A stretch of DNA of 64,000 bases, from positions 250,034-314,033 of the forward strand of contig NW_003314397.1 of the NCBI RefSeq assembly GCF_000143415.4, given 5' to 3'. The notes beneath the pieces were generated by a model, which saw only the letters and a program-made list of their open reading frames with translations, was not told the DNA's origin and ran no database searches. The translations under genes were made by a program, and so were the position numbers. The DNA is from Selaginella moellendorffii. Taxonomy: Eukaryota > Streptophyta > Lycopodiopsida > Selaginellales > Selaginellaceae. Below are positions 36,392-47,904 of the stretch, piece after piece (the stretch's first letter is position 1; the number at the start of each line of letters is the position of its first letter).

Positions 36392-37059
36392 GTTGGCATT
36401 CTCTTTGTGTGGGTGTACTAATGTTCTCCAGATTCTTGCTTGCACTACCCGTTCACAGTTGGAAAACACCTCCGCGGCAGGAATCAATGGAGGCTTGCGT
36501 CTCGGGAATCCAAAATCATTTGCGAGAGGAACAGGTGGGAGAACAGGACAGCGGCCTCTCATACAGAGGAGAAGAACAGGGAAGTTTTTGGAGCAAGAGT
36601 AAAAAAACAGGGAAGAAAGAAGGAAGAAGCGCCAATCTTCCTCGACAAAGGGAGAGAAGGAAGAACAAGGAAGGAAGAAAATTTGGGAACGCAAGGAAGA
36701 AAGCGTAACGGATCACAGTAAAGGTCCGACGGTCGAGACGCGGCCAAGTCGGCGGGCGGACGTTGTAGTTGGAAACCAACGATCCAGATTGGAAGCCGGT
36801 TGGTAAGAGGCGTTAAGCGGACGAGAAAGAATCAAGGGACACCACCTCCACTACACACTATTGGGATAAGAAGATTAGTCCAATACAATCAAGGAAGAAA
36901 GCATCAATCCACCAAAACTTTATAAACAAGAAAAAAATAAGCTCGGTTGAGTGGGAAGAGGCATCAAATCTTCGCATAAATCGAGAGTGTGGGAGGAGAT
37001 ATGATAGGAAGAAGCTCGAGGTAAGCTTTTATTGTCTCTCTCTTCTTTGCTCTTGTTCT
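36392..37059. other. Intergenic, purine-rich
   Basis: AAGAAGGAAG-type purine-rich sequence from about 36590 to 36710, with no supported coding sequence. The right end is the 3' side of the minus-strand LRR gene. Confidence 0.5.
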
Positions 37060-38708
37060 TCAATCAGCTGAGTTCTGCAGGGCTCCATCACTCTGGACGC
37101 GGTGAATACTTTTGAGCTGAGCCATCTTGGAGTCTCGGAGTTGCTGCTGCTCGTGATGGTGATGGTGATGGTGCTGATGCTGGCCTCCTCGATTTCCAAC
37201 TCGCAGAGCGGTGCTCGAGGTGGAAGCGCTGCTGCTCCTCTTGCTCGAGGACGCGTTGTGGTGAGGAGAGTGCCTGGAGCTCCCGGCGGCGAATGATCTC
37301 GCCACAGCGTCCCTGTTGGAGATGCCCCCCTTGATGGGCTGCTTGTTGAGGAAGATGAGATTTGGAGCGAGGCCAGTGACGAATCTCTTGAGCTGTTCTT
37401 CGCCAACATTAACGAGCACTGGATTTCCAACCAGGTTGATGGCCACGAGGGACGTGTAAGCCGCGGCAATCTGGCCCAAGGATTTTGTGGAGGCGAGGCG
37501 GTTGAAGCTGAGGTCCAGGCACGAGAGCTTCGTCAGCCTGTGGAGGCCTTCCACTTCGTTGATCTTGTTGCAAGCCAGGTAAAGCTCGCGTATGGAGGTA
37601 CAGTTTGCCAGTCCTGGAAGATCAAGGTGAGAAGAGATGAGAAGCTCCAAGCTAACTAACGTGTTACCTTGTCCGATTCGCAGGATCCTGTTGTACGAGA
37701 GGTTTAACGAGCGTAGCTTGGTGAGCTCCCGGAGTCCTTCGATGACAGTGATTTTGTTCCTCGAGAGGTCGAGAGAATGCAAACCTTTGGGAAGAACTCC
37801 TGGAGTGATCCTCACTGCAAAGGAACTTAGCAATTGCGAGGTGAGTTTCGAGCTTACCGATAGCGTTGGCCGAGAGCTTGAGTGTTTTCAAATGAGAGAA
37901 GGTGGACAGGCACGGTATGAGAGTGAGGCCGATGCCACTGAAATGAGCTGTTGTCGAGTGGAAATCCAGTGAGCGAGCCACCGAGTTTGCGAGCTCTACG
38001 TCCCTGCTGCTGTGGTTGCTGCTGCGAGCAGCGTGATTCGTCGCCGACGTCTCCCCAACCGGGAGCTCGATCAATGGCTCGGTTGACGATGTGTCGATGC
38101 TCTTCACCCATTCTTCCACTCGGTCCTGCGTAGTGAACATCGCGGTGGTGTTGGAGTGGAAGTCACTAGATTGGAGAACGACTCTTGTTCTCTGTTGATC
38201 ATCTTCATCGTCGCCAAGCTGATCATCTTCGTTGTGATCGTCGTCGCCAGGCTGCTTACGTTCTTCTGGATCCTCCGGAAGAGCAAGAGCAAGATTGGCT
38301 CTAGCATCGTCAGTCGCGTCGTTGATGTTGATGGCGATGGCGTTGGTGTTGGTGGCATCAATAACCTCCTCCGACGTAGCAGAGCTCTCGGTAAAGTCGC
38401 GTCCATACAGTCCCGGGTCACTGAAAACGTCGCCAACTTCTAGAGCCACTTGTTCTTCGTGTGCCGCGTGTTCGAAGGAACTTTGCGTGTCCCCTTGGAT
38501 CGCCTGGAGCTCTACGTCCGGGGACGTGATTGCTGGCGCAGCTTGCGACGCTGGAGTCGTGGAAACAGTGAAAGACTCGTCACCTTCTGGAAGTTCGAGC
38601 TGAAAGAACAAAACAGCGAAGAATGAGCCAAGCAAAGGTCTAGACTTTTCGTACCTTTATCTTGTTCGCCTTGCGGCTAAAAACTGGCAAGCAAAAGACC
38701 TTCCCCAT
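37060..38708 (-). CDS. SDS22-like LRR protein (plant outer-arm-dynein-LC1-like family)
   Basis: Four exons (38708-38655, 38599-37858, 37814-37668, 37613-37060) give 498 residues. The N-terminus MGKVFCLPVFSRKANKIK is followed by about 200 acidic, disordered residues. Next is DRVEEWVKSID and a block of SDS22-type 22-residue LRRs (for example GLHSLDLSRNKITVIEGL, LRSLNLSYNRI, IRELYLACNKINEVEGL, LSCLDLSFNRLA), closed by the LRR cap INLVGNPVLVN and LAPNLIFLNKQPIKGG. The C-terminal tail is Ser-, His- and Gln-rich with a seven-His run. Plant members are annotated as outer arm dynein light chain 1-like although seed plants lack dynein arms; lycophytes keep motile sperm. The function is unknown, and protein-phosphatase-1 or microtubule association are family-level guesses. 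The splice before exon 2 uses a long TTTCAG acceptor. Confidence 0.88.
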
Positions 38709-39413
38709 GATCGATCAAAGATGAAAGCTATGAAAACTAGAAAGAAACTAAGGGAAAAAAAAAAGGGAACTACGAAGAACCTCGCCGAAAAGGCTACATT
38801 TGAGTTGCAACTTGGAGCGCCACCAGTTGGATGCTATTAGCCGTAATCCACAGAGACTCCCTGGACCATGCGACACGCCCTCCAAATCTGCGACTCGCTC
38901 GCTCCCTTGTTACACGCCGCCGCCGCCACCACCAAAGATGGTTGCTCGAGAAGTCTCGCTTCTCGCTCCCTCAAGAGCTGTGGCGTGGAGCTCCGAGACA
39001 CTGGGACTAGAAAAGTGGCCAGAGTGAAGGGATTGATGGGCTTTTGCTGTGAGAAAGAAGATCTATCTGTCTAAGCAATGACCCAATGGCGGCGATCCCT
39101 TTCCAGTCTCACCACAAGGAAGAACCAACCGGAGCCAGAGAGAAAAAAGAAAAGTCCGATGCGCTGTGTAGCGCCGCTTCCTCCAACCCTACAGCCCACC
39201 GTCGTGCTTCTTGGGTCCTACGCGCTTATAAAAATGGAGGGCAAAAATTTTTTTTCTTCCTCTTCTTCTCCTTTCTTTGTTTCTCTTGCATCACTGGAAT
39301 CTGTGACTCCAAGCGTTTTGGCTTTCCTTTGTTGGGTGGTGCCTCTCTTGTCCTTTTCTCTATAACTGCCTTTGGCCACCACTTATTTTGCTTTGGATCA
39401 AATCCCGGGAGTG
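38709..39413. other. Intergenic, no gene seen
   Basis: Upstream region of the LRR gene. Short plus-strand frames are present (one of 143 codons starting at a GCG-rich region near 39086) but are Ser/Phe-rich without domains and are not supported. Confidence 0.45.
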
Positions 39414-39960
39414 GTGAATCGAAGGACGCGTCGAGAGCTCTAAATTCTCTTGGTCTGGGGGGGGCTGCTGACTTGCATTTCTTCTGGGAAAAGCTTGTTT
39501 CTTCCAGCAGCCTCTAGAAAAGACAAAAATGATCTACGTGTAGAAACTAGCCTACCTGATGAGATGGAGAAAGCACTTACAAGTGTGTCCGGTGGAGCAA
39601 ATCTTTACTTGGAGGATCCATCATTCAGTCCACTCGCAGGACTAAAGTCCACTCTCGCCTGAGACTCAGCCGCGTGGTGAAGCTCGTGTCTCGGGAGACA
39701 AACACAGTGCTTACCTCGTGCTGCTCCCATTGCCAAATCGAGAAAACGATACGTCAGTCTCATGCTCACACATGAAAGATCGATAGATCATAAGATTGGC
39801 TGTATGGATTCAGAAAAAGGGAAACTCATCCTTGTGACGTGTAACTTCCACGGGATAACAATAGACTTTGCGTCGTTCTCTCGTTGGATTTGACCAACAT
39901 TTGGGAGAACTCCACAAGTTTCATGGGGTGGGGACTTCCGGTTATGAGAGAAAAGTTGAA
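39414..39960 (-). pseudogene. Decayed copy of PRMT7 exons 14 to 10
   Basis: Reading along the plus strand, successive blocks match the minus-strand PRMT7 gene in the same order and orientation. About 39414-39530 matches the last exon region at 48400-48500 (shared words include GAAGGACGC, GAGCTCTAAA, GACTTGCA, GGAAAAGCTTG). About 39595-39660 matches exon 13 at 48578-48645 (AAATCTTT, GGATCCATCA, AAGTCCACTC). About 39710-39745 matches exon 11 near 48840, and about 39855-39960 matches exon 10 and its flanking intron at 49100-49185 (GCGTCGTTCTCTCGT). Introns match too, so it is a DNA-level copy, not a retrocopy. Frames are broken throughout. Confidence 0.75.
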
Positions 39961-40599
39961 AAAATGAAGAGGGAAATGGAATGTGAATCTCTCTTTCCAC
40001 AAGCTCAAATGCCCTCCATTCTACTCAAGGATAGTCCATACAAGAAAGAAACAAAGACTTTCCCTTCCATTCCAGTATGGACACTCGCAAGCACGGAGGC
40101 AATCGTCTGGAGAAGAACAGAGTCCAAGTCTGCGTGTACTTGTTTCATTGAGCGTTTGTTTTGTGGAGGTGATCAACTCCTGAAGCTCAAGACGATACCA
40201 TCCGGCTAATCGATCAGGCAGAGAGGATGTGAAACGTACTGGAGCATTCAATCCGGTACTTTAGGTTTATCTATGGATTGGAGTTTGAGAGTTTTGTCTT
40301 GTGGGACGTCCAGGGTGCTCATAAGGGCTTGATTGCAACTTGTGCAATGGCCCACAAGACAAAATCACTTTTAACAGCCACATTACACTCCAAAAAATTC
40401 AGGTTTGAGCACACACAAGTGTCATGCACACACAAATCTTGTCGTAATGGATAACCTACGTCCAATGGCAAGCAACTGTGGTTAGGGTATGGATCCATCA
40501 CTGCTCCTTGAGCTTGCCACACTTAGCATTGCCGCATGATGAGTCAATCAATGGGCTGTGATTGATCAATGGGTTTAGCGATTGATTGATCGATCACAC
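39961..40599. other. Non-coding with ATTGATTGATC repeats
   Basis: No gene. Around 40535-40620 the words ATTGATTGATC and TTGATCAATGGG recur several times in both orientations over 80 bp, at the left edge of the AT-rich island. Confidence 0.4.
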
Positions 40600-43500
40600 C
40601 CAGCCTATTGATTGATTAAAGGGCCACATAACATTAATCAACAATCCAGGGTGAGTTAGTATGGGCAAATTAATGGATCCTTCAAAGCAATAAAGCATTT
40701 ATACATTTGCACAAAGACTTTACATACATTTGTGAACTGTTGAGGTTACTCACCACCTTGATTTGTAGGTTAAAGTTACAAAAATTTGGTCCTAAGTCCT
40801 CTTTTCCTTACTTATAAGCAAGTTTTCATAGATCATCATGCTCATAAGGGGGCTAGCATCTCATGGAAAATGTCACATAGTGCCTCTACCTCCTCACTTA
40901 GAACTAGTAAGTCACAAGGAGCCACTGTCATATGGCACCTCCACCTCCTCACTTGTAACCATTACATAGTGAGGAGCATTCCCCTCGCTAGCTAAAGCAT
41001 CCTCCTCATCATATGGAGCCACTAGCTCGCTGGCTGAGGGAACCTCAACTAAAGCCTCCTCCACCATCACCTTGGGCCCATATGAAGTGCTTTGTAAAGA
41101 AAAAATTCCAAAAAGAAACAAAGGATATCTACTAAACTTACATGTCATAAATGAATATTACACCATTCGTAATGATACAAACTCCATTAGGTACAGTATC
41201 TTGCGCTTGTAGAATTGCTTTCTTTGCAATTCTTTTGCAACACTGCAATCTCCATGATAGTAGAATGCTCTTCTGCCACTCCCTCTTCACCTTTCCTCTA
41301 TAGCTCTACTTGTGTTGCTCTCCTCATGACTTGTAATGGAGGAGGAGAAAAAAAAATCTAAAAAGAAACAAAGGATATCTATTAAGTATAGATGATCATT
41401 GCATCATTCGTAGCAATATAAACCTTGTCAAGTGTGGCATCTTGCACTTGTAGAGTTGCTTTCTCTACATTCTTAGGATCCAACACTACTTTTTCTACAA
41501 TCTCCTCAACAATAGGATGCTCTTCTGCCACTCCCTTTTCACCTTCCTCCATAGCATTATCCTCTACTTATGTTGTTGGCTCCACAATTTGCAATAGATG
41601 AGGGTTGTGTAGAAACCCCCACACAACACACTCGCTATGTCAGGAGAAAGGAGGATAACATGGTCTTCAATCTTGAGTCTACACCTCAACAAATATTGCC
41701 ACTAAGCTACACTCTTAGTGCCTATTCTAATAGAATATGAATCTTTCTCTTAGAAAGAAAAACACACACACACATAAAAGCATAAATATGTAGACCATCC
41801 CATTATCCTTAGTTAGCATAGCAATGCCTAATTTCTTGATGCTTTGCAAAAGAAATGAGATGAATAACTTCATATATATTTCAAAATTCAAAATATATCA
41901 GTAGGACTCAGAAGTAATACAAGTGTCTGGGCCTAACAAGTTAGCAAACTGCCACATTGTAGACATGTACCCAAATATACATTGTTTATACTAGTGCAAA
42001 ACTCTCAACTCCTATAGTACACTTTATCTCTTTTCCCTTGAGCCAATTAAAAAAGGGATAATTGTTTGATGAGAAAGCTTTTAGTAGTTATTTTATCCCC
42101 ATTTATTCCTTAAGATTCCAAAAATCCATAGTGACAATAAATTTAAATTTCATCCCATGATCACATGTGTTATAGCTCCTCAACCATGGAAAGAAAAATC
42201 TCAAATAAAAAATGCATATACATTAGAGAGGAATGGGCATAAATTGGTAATTTACTTACGTGTAACTGTTGCATTGTAATGCACCATAACACAATCACTA
42301 CAACACTCATTATACTTAAGCTAAAAGAAAAAACCCAAGACATACACTATCAGTTTGTAATGTAACAAATTGTTACAATGAAAAAAACTACCATGCTCAA
42401 TACCCTAAACACCTAAAGTTTGTTTGCCTTTGCGATCCAATTGATCAAACTTGCCACCACAATACAATCAAAATTGCACTCCAATCACACTTATCACCGC
42501 ACTTTAATCACACTCGTTGCCACACTCTAATTGATTGTAATTGCTATTGTACTAGATTAGGGCACCATCTGCAAGAAATATGATGCACAATCAATTGGTG
42601 TTTACATTAGGGCACATTACATCTCCAAGTTGTAAGAAAACACAAGAACTAAATTACAACTATGACAAATGAGCCACAATTGTAAGAAATGAGTTATAGT
42701 TGCAAGAAATAAGCTACACTTATTTTTTCTAGATTCCATAATGGTTCATCTTGTAATCATTTTATTTCATTTTGTATACTATCTACAAATTTTATATATT
42801 TATATTCTAATAGTTTAATTTAATATAATCCATTATATCTTGTACTTTTTGTAATGATATATAAGCAAAATTTTGTGTTTTTGTTCATATCAATTATATC
42901 TGTTATTTTTATTGTTTTTTCTTCATGTAAGCCACAAATTTTCCTTTTCTAATTTGTTAGCTTACTTCATATATATCGATCACCTTTGCATTGACATTAA
43001 TTAAGTTTTCTTACCAAGGTTCTCGCCTATTGTATTAACTCCTATTTGGTCCTACTTAAATTCAATAACTCACTGCAGAAATAATGGGGTGTTACTTATC
43101 TATCCAAGGATTTAAGTTCAGCTATACTCCCCACATACACAAGCAGCCAAACACACTAATCCTCTAAATTTCTAACATCCCTTAGTATAATAAAATTTTA
43201 TTATAAAACCTTTTAAATCCTAATTTTTGGGTGCATCTCTTGTTTTAGAACTTTAGAGGGAAACACTATAACCTAACAACCTAATATAAATACCTTTATT
43301 CCTATATAATACTTAAATGGGGTATCATTCCATATGAGCCAAGAGCACTATAACTAATTTTTCTTCCGGGAGTGAAAGTTGCTTTTAAGCACTTGCTTTG
43401 GGCTTTTACCCCACAATTGTATTAGTATTTAGATTCAGTCTATATATTAAAATTATAATGCTTTGATATTTCAGCTCTCTTTTATTTTCTTACCTATATT

Positions 43501-43990
43501 ACATTTTATATATCATATTGTGTGTAATATTTTAATTCTCATATTGCATCATTTACTAGTCCATCTAGAATATAAATTTCTATTTATAATGCATTCCTTT
43601 AGTTTAGTATGGGCCTTTTGGCAATTTAATTGTTTTGGGACATATATTTAAGCCAGTCATGCACACAAGATTAGAGCCACCATATTACCATTAGCAAGCT
43701 GTGAAATCTCTCTAAAAACCACTCTCTATTGTAAAGTTTATAAGAATATTATTAAACACATTTAAATGCTTCAAAGAAAGGGCAACATTCCCTTCTTTTT
43801 AACTTTGTTGTTCAACCTAAACTGTAGAGGAATATCCTGATGGATCTCTTAAATTTAGAACTTGAAGAAACTCAGCTTTGATACCTTTCTCTGCCAACTG
43901 CAAACGTCGTGTAGGTCAATTTGAGGCGACTGAGTGGTTCCAAACCGACGGTATCACACTCGCCAGAACATTCTAATTAGCATCCACCTG
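40600..43990. other. AT-rich gene-free island
   Basis: About 3.4 kb that is visibly much richer in A and T than any other part of the window, with no open frame above 80 codons and no recognised protein. The change is fairly sharp on both sides. It contains a pair of direct repeats (41098-41590) and, on the minus strand at 40912-41148, a short acidic frame (EEALVEVPSASELVAPYDEED, VTSEEVEVPYDSGS) that looks like a remnant of a repeated acidic domain. No terminal inverted repeats, LTRs or target-site duplications were identified by eye. A degenerate transposon or foreign-derived insertion is possible. Confidence 0.55.
41098..41590. repeat. Diverged tandem direct repeat, about 240-250 bp unit
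   Basis: Two units share AAAAGAAACAAAGGATATCT (first at 41111, second at 41361), then CATTCGTA, then the CTTGTAGAATTGCTTTCT versus CTTGTAGAGTTGCTTTCT block, then GATGCTCTTCTGCCACTCCC-like sequence. Divergence is perhaps one base in five to eight by eye. Confidence 0.7.
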
Positions 43991-44023
43991 TCTTAAGCAG
44001 TTAGTTTTGAAATCCAGAAACAT

Positions 44024-46262
44024 CTACTTAGGCACACTGCGCCCAACTGACTCGAGCCGTCGCTTCTTGAAATGGGGCTGGGGCCCTTCGTCTTTCCTGC
44101 AAGTGAAAACAAAGCAAGTTAAGTGCAAAAAAGCACAAGAAACGCCATACTTACTGCACGTGAAGCTTACAGTAGCCACCCTTTTCAACCCAGTTTCTGC
44201 AAGGTGTGTAGTCGTCACGGTTTCTGCCCATGCAATAGTCCATCACTCGCGACTGCAGGATGGTAGGTTCTACCAACATGAGCCGCTGGTCAAAGTAGCC
44301 GAGATCATCGCGGACGTCAGAGAGCTTCTTGAACTGTACATCGACTATGGGGACGATTTCCTCATCTTGCTCATCAGGCGGCAAGTCAGTTTGCTTGATG
44401 TTCTCCGGCATTATATAGTAGTATCGAACCTCATACTCGCTGTAGCCGGTCATGGCCTCCTTCCAAGCAGGTAGAACCACGGACTTCCAAACTAGGTGCG
44501 ACTTCTTCTTAGATTTCAGCTTCCATTTCGCAACGGAAATCTGCAAGGCGTAGAAAATCAGTGTAGTGCCGTTTCTCACCTTCACCAACAGGAGATCGAT
44601 CGCTTTCTCGTTGTACGCCTTGGGAACCAGAAGTACGCCTTCTTCAAGCTCCCTATCTTGACCTTGCAAACACAGGCAGGTCTGCTTTTCCCCACCCTTG
44701 GGATACTGCATGACGTGTTTGAAGGCAGTAGTGTCATCTCCCATGAAGACTCGCCCCTGGTACTGCATTACGTCAATCAGAAGCCCTTCCATATTCCAGC
44801 CTATACGGGGGGTACGCTGGGGAGTCTGCTGCCTTATCAGATCCAGTTTAACCACGTTGACCCACTCCTTGATATCCAGTGTGGCTAAAGCGGCTTCCAC
44901 CTCCCTGTATCTTGCTAAGAGCAGCCTCTTTGCCTCAACCTGCAGATAGGGGCAGAGGAAGCTAAGCTCCGTTCCTTCAGTGAAAAAACACGTCTGGTTC
45001 ACGTGCTCCAGCTCGGCTTTCAAGTTTCCCTGGAGAATCAATCTAGAGGCTGCTTCCAACTCCTCCACTGTGTTCAGCTTCTTAATCAGCTCGCTCCAAA
45101 GCTTGCTGGTATATGGTAGATGAATATGTGTCAGGTACTTCTCAACATCCCACAGTGACACCTTAAAGTAGTTCAGTAGCCGTGGCATTCCTCCAGTGAG
45201 GAATTCCATGTCCTGCTGTCGTTCTATCGGTAATTTCGTTATCCCCAGCCACGTCATAAGCTCTTGATCGCTGAAAGGCCCATCAAGCTCAAGCCTGCTT
45301 GTGATATCCACCAGCGCCTCCCTGTCGTCTGTCAGTCTGAATAGATGCTCTTTGCTGTTCACCGAAGCAACTACAACCAGCGGATGCCGTTGCCGAGCCC
45401 GTAGTATACTCTGCTTTGCCTCAGACTTTTTGGCCGCGTCTGGGTCCTCCACAGCATTCTTGACATGCAGCGACTCCCAGTCATCAACCACAAAGACCAG
45501 TTTGTCGCCGCCACTGTAACGACACCAGTTTTCCAGCTCAGGCAAGGTTTTCTCCTTGAGAATATCTAGCCAAATCTTCTCCTTCCCGTAGAATGCCAGC
45601 AGCAAGGCCCCCCGCAAGGTGGGCAGGGGCTCATGTATGTATGATTTTGCGTCCAGATAAACTATCTGCTTCAGCCCAGCCTGTTGGATGTGGCTGCAAA
45701 CTGATGCAACCACTAACGTCTTCCCGGATCCCTTTGCACCCACCAGCCGCAGATAAGTCTCGCCCTCCAAGCCGCAGATGCCCTCGTAGACAGAATGGCT
45801 TATGGTCCGTCCTATGAACAAGTAGACCTGCTGCTGTCCGCAACTCCACCAAGTTTGCTCCTTGGGAGGTATTGCACCAAGCCAGAGAAGTCTGTAAGCC
45901 TCACGCTCGTTCCAGAGGTAGCTAGGGTCGTCCTTCAACGGCAGCCACCAATCGCGAAGGCATGAGCCAACCTGGACAGCTTCGCTCCAAGTAGTTACAA
46001 GGGGGACGATGCAAGCTGCACGAAAACAAGCCAGTGTAGGTGCAACAAGAGAAGAGAGCAACGAGAGCATACCTAAGTGCCTTTTGAAAGCGTATTTCCC
46101 CGGGAAACTCGAGTAATCATAGTCCCTGAGGTCCTTCAGCGTGGAAATCGTATCTTCCTCCAGCGCCTTCACGCAAGCCTCAATGGAGGAGCTCATTTGA
46201 GCTTTTGGAAATGCCCACTTCAGGTGATCGTCTATGGAGTCGTCTAGGCTCAGCATCTTCAT
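44024..46262 (-). CDS. Crinkler/RHS-like P-loop NTPase with putative C-terminal nuclease domain
   Basis: Three-exon model (46262-46073, 46015-44155, 44096-44024), 707 residues; both introns are short. The first, 57 nt, is stop-free and could be retained. N-terminal helical region, then a P-loop: Walker A GAKGSGKT at about residues 156-163, Walker B LVFVVDDW near 240, an arginine-rich SILRARQRHPLVVVAS sensor-like strand, and LTGGMPRLLNYF near 336. The C-terminal part has a restriction-endonuclease-like pattern (AIDLLLVKVRNGTTLIF then LQISVAKWK, giving Asp, then Gln and Lys). A Cys/His end piece follows (TPCRNWVEKGGYCKLH), and exon 3 adds a basic HFKKRRLES tail, a likely nuclear signal. The NTPase-plus-nuclease order is that of Crinkler/RHS-type effector-like proteins, known in oomycetes, trypanosomes and some plants. 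Family assignment is from pattern memory. It lies between the AT-rich island and tandem pseudogenes. Confidence 0.6.
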
Positions 46263-46603
46263 CTCCCTGGCTTTGCCCTGCCCTGTTTAAGGATTTGGCT
46301 AGCCCAACCTTGCCTTTTTATGTTACTAGTGTATTTATTTGGACTGGGGATGCGTCCTTGCCAACTTTGCAGTTGGCGATTGTTCACTTGTGCAAACGCA
46401 CGCTGTTGGCAAGCCGGTAACGAACACATGGCACATGGTGAGTGATATGGAGGATGCGTTACTATTGGCACTGTTCCTTCAAGTGGCGAGCTTCACTACT
46501 TTAAGAATGTTCGCTACTCCATGAACTTGGGTGCCGTTATGGAAACATAATCGGCAAGATATGCTGTCAAGGTCCAAGTTTACGACTCGAGGGGGAATAA
46601 CGA

Positions 46604-47199
46604 GTGGAGCAGGACTCGCAACAGCGTGTTCAAGGATTTCGACGTGCATGCCATGGAGTCACCAGGATGCGCTGCGCAGTGTCTGGGAGGCCGACAAGGA
46701 GAGATGTGGATGCCGGATCCTTCTTCTCGGAGAAGGGAAACAAGACGCCTCTGGTTGATGACAGCGACCACCACCAGTTTGTGGCGTGCAATGGCAAGAT
46801 ACTCGACTTCTGGCACTTTGACCGCATCCTGAAAGTGAGACAGCGCTGCCATTCTCGGGCGCAGGACTGGATCTCTGATGTCCCCAAGAAGTTTGCGGGG
46901 GAGGGAAACGGATATGGTTTCAGGCGTGTAATGTTGTGGACGGAGTGGTGGTGCTGGAACTCCCTTACAACGTCGATGAAGAAGAGGCAGAGGAAGAGGA
47001 GGAGGAAGATCAGGAAGAGAAGAGCAAGCAAGAGGGAGGGGCAAACACGGTTCCAGATGAGAAGCAGGAGGAAGAAGAGGAAGTTGGCGATGACAGGATT
47101 TTGGTACCAGTGTATAACTCAGAGTGGCAGAAACTACCATATATAACGAGCATGCGTGTGAAGCTGTTTACTTCAGGCCTAACAACACCATCTGCTTGA
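46604..47199 (+). pseudogene. Decayed copy A of an unrecognised (F-box/kelch-like?) coding unit
   Basis: The frame reads FFSEKGNKTPLVDDSD, HQFVACNGKILDFWHFDRIL, KVRQRCHSRAQDWISDVPKK and GEGNGYG, then loses one base compared with copy B and continues in another frame as NVVDGVVVLELPYNVDEEE, an acidic run, and RILVPVYNSEWQKLPYITSM. The 'F-V-x-C-N-G-K and V-Y-N-S-x-W-x-K-L-P-Y' pattern resembles the C-terminal beta-propeller part of lycophyte F-box/kelch-type proteins, but I am not certain of the family. No good start codon or F-box was found. Confidence 0.5.
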
Positions 47200-47904
47200 T
47201 AGATGAAGAAGCTAAGAACTTGAAGCGAAAAAAGATGGCATGAACTCGAATTTACATTGTTTGATGTTTTTTTAGAATCAATATCTATGGCTTCAGACGG
47301 ATGCCTATCTTGCCAAAATTGAGCTTGTCAATGGCAGACGATTTTTATTGATTGACTTACATTGACTTCTGTGAATTGAAAGACGCAGTCACCGTTCACC
47401 GGACAGATTGAGGAAATGATGCTCTTAATCATCTCATGTTGTGCTCTAGGTCAAAGAAGGAATGGAGAGCAAGCAAAAGTTCGTACACCTTCAATATATC
47501 AGTGTTAGATTCGAGAGGATCAATATCCAAATCCTCATGAGAGAGTGCATGGAATTGATTGGCCTAGATGCAGAACTCCTTGATCCCGTTGTGTTTGGTT
47601 GGAGCTATAAGCTTTTAAATGCAAGTCAGCAGCCACGAGATTTGAACCGGAAAAGAGGAAAGTTAAAAACTAAGAAAAGTTGTGGAGAGTTTAGAGCTAG
47701 AGATCCATCATCACATTGCAATTCTAGCCCCTTACACGGGAGTGGCAGTCCGAACTTTAGGTTTATCATTTCTGGAAGCACAAGATCTCTACCAAGGGAA
47801 AGTACGCGTAACGAACACGTGGCACATGGTAAAACCACGGTAATGGCACTGCGTCCTTCAAGACTTTCAAGATTTTAAGATTGTTCGCTTGGGTCAGGAG
47901 TCCA
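47200..47904. other. Spacer between pseudogene copies
   Basis: No supported gene. At about 47371 the words CTGTGAATTG and GACGCA match the 3' end of PRMT7 (about 48400), hinting that the duplicated unit reached into PRMT7. Around 47808-47900 the sequence (AACGAACACGTGGCACATGG and following) repeats the 46410-46510 region upstream of copy A. Confidence 0.4.

Noticed and set aside
46016-46072. Reading the Crinkler-like exon 1/2 junction without an intron
   Set aside because: It stays open, so it cannot be excluded, but the segment has a strong donor, a pyrimidine tract and a GTGCAG acceptor, so splicing was preferred.
47620-47660. GGTTCAAATC box on the minus strand, possible tRNA
   Set aside because: Stem pairing fails and no A box at the right distance.
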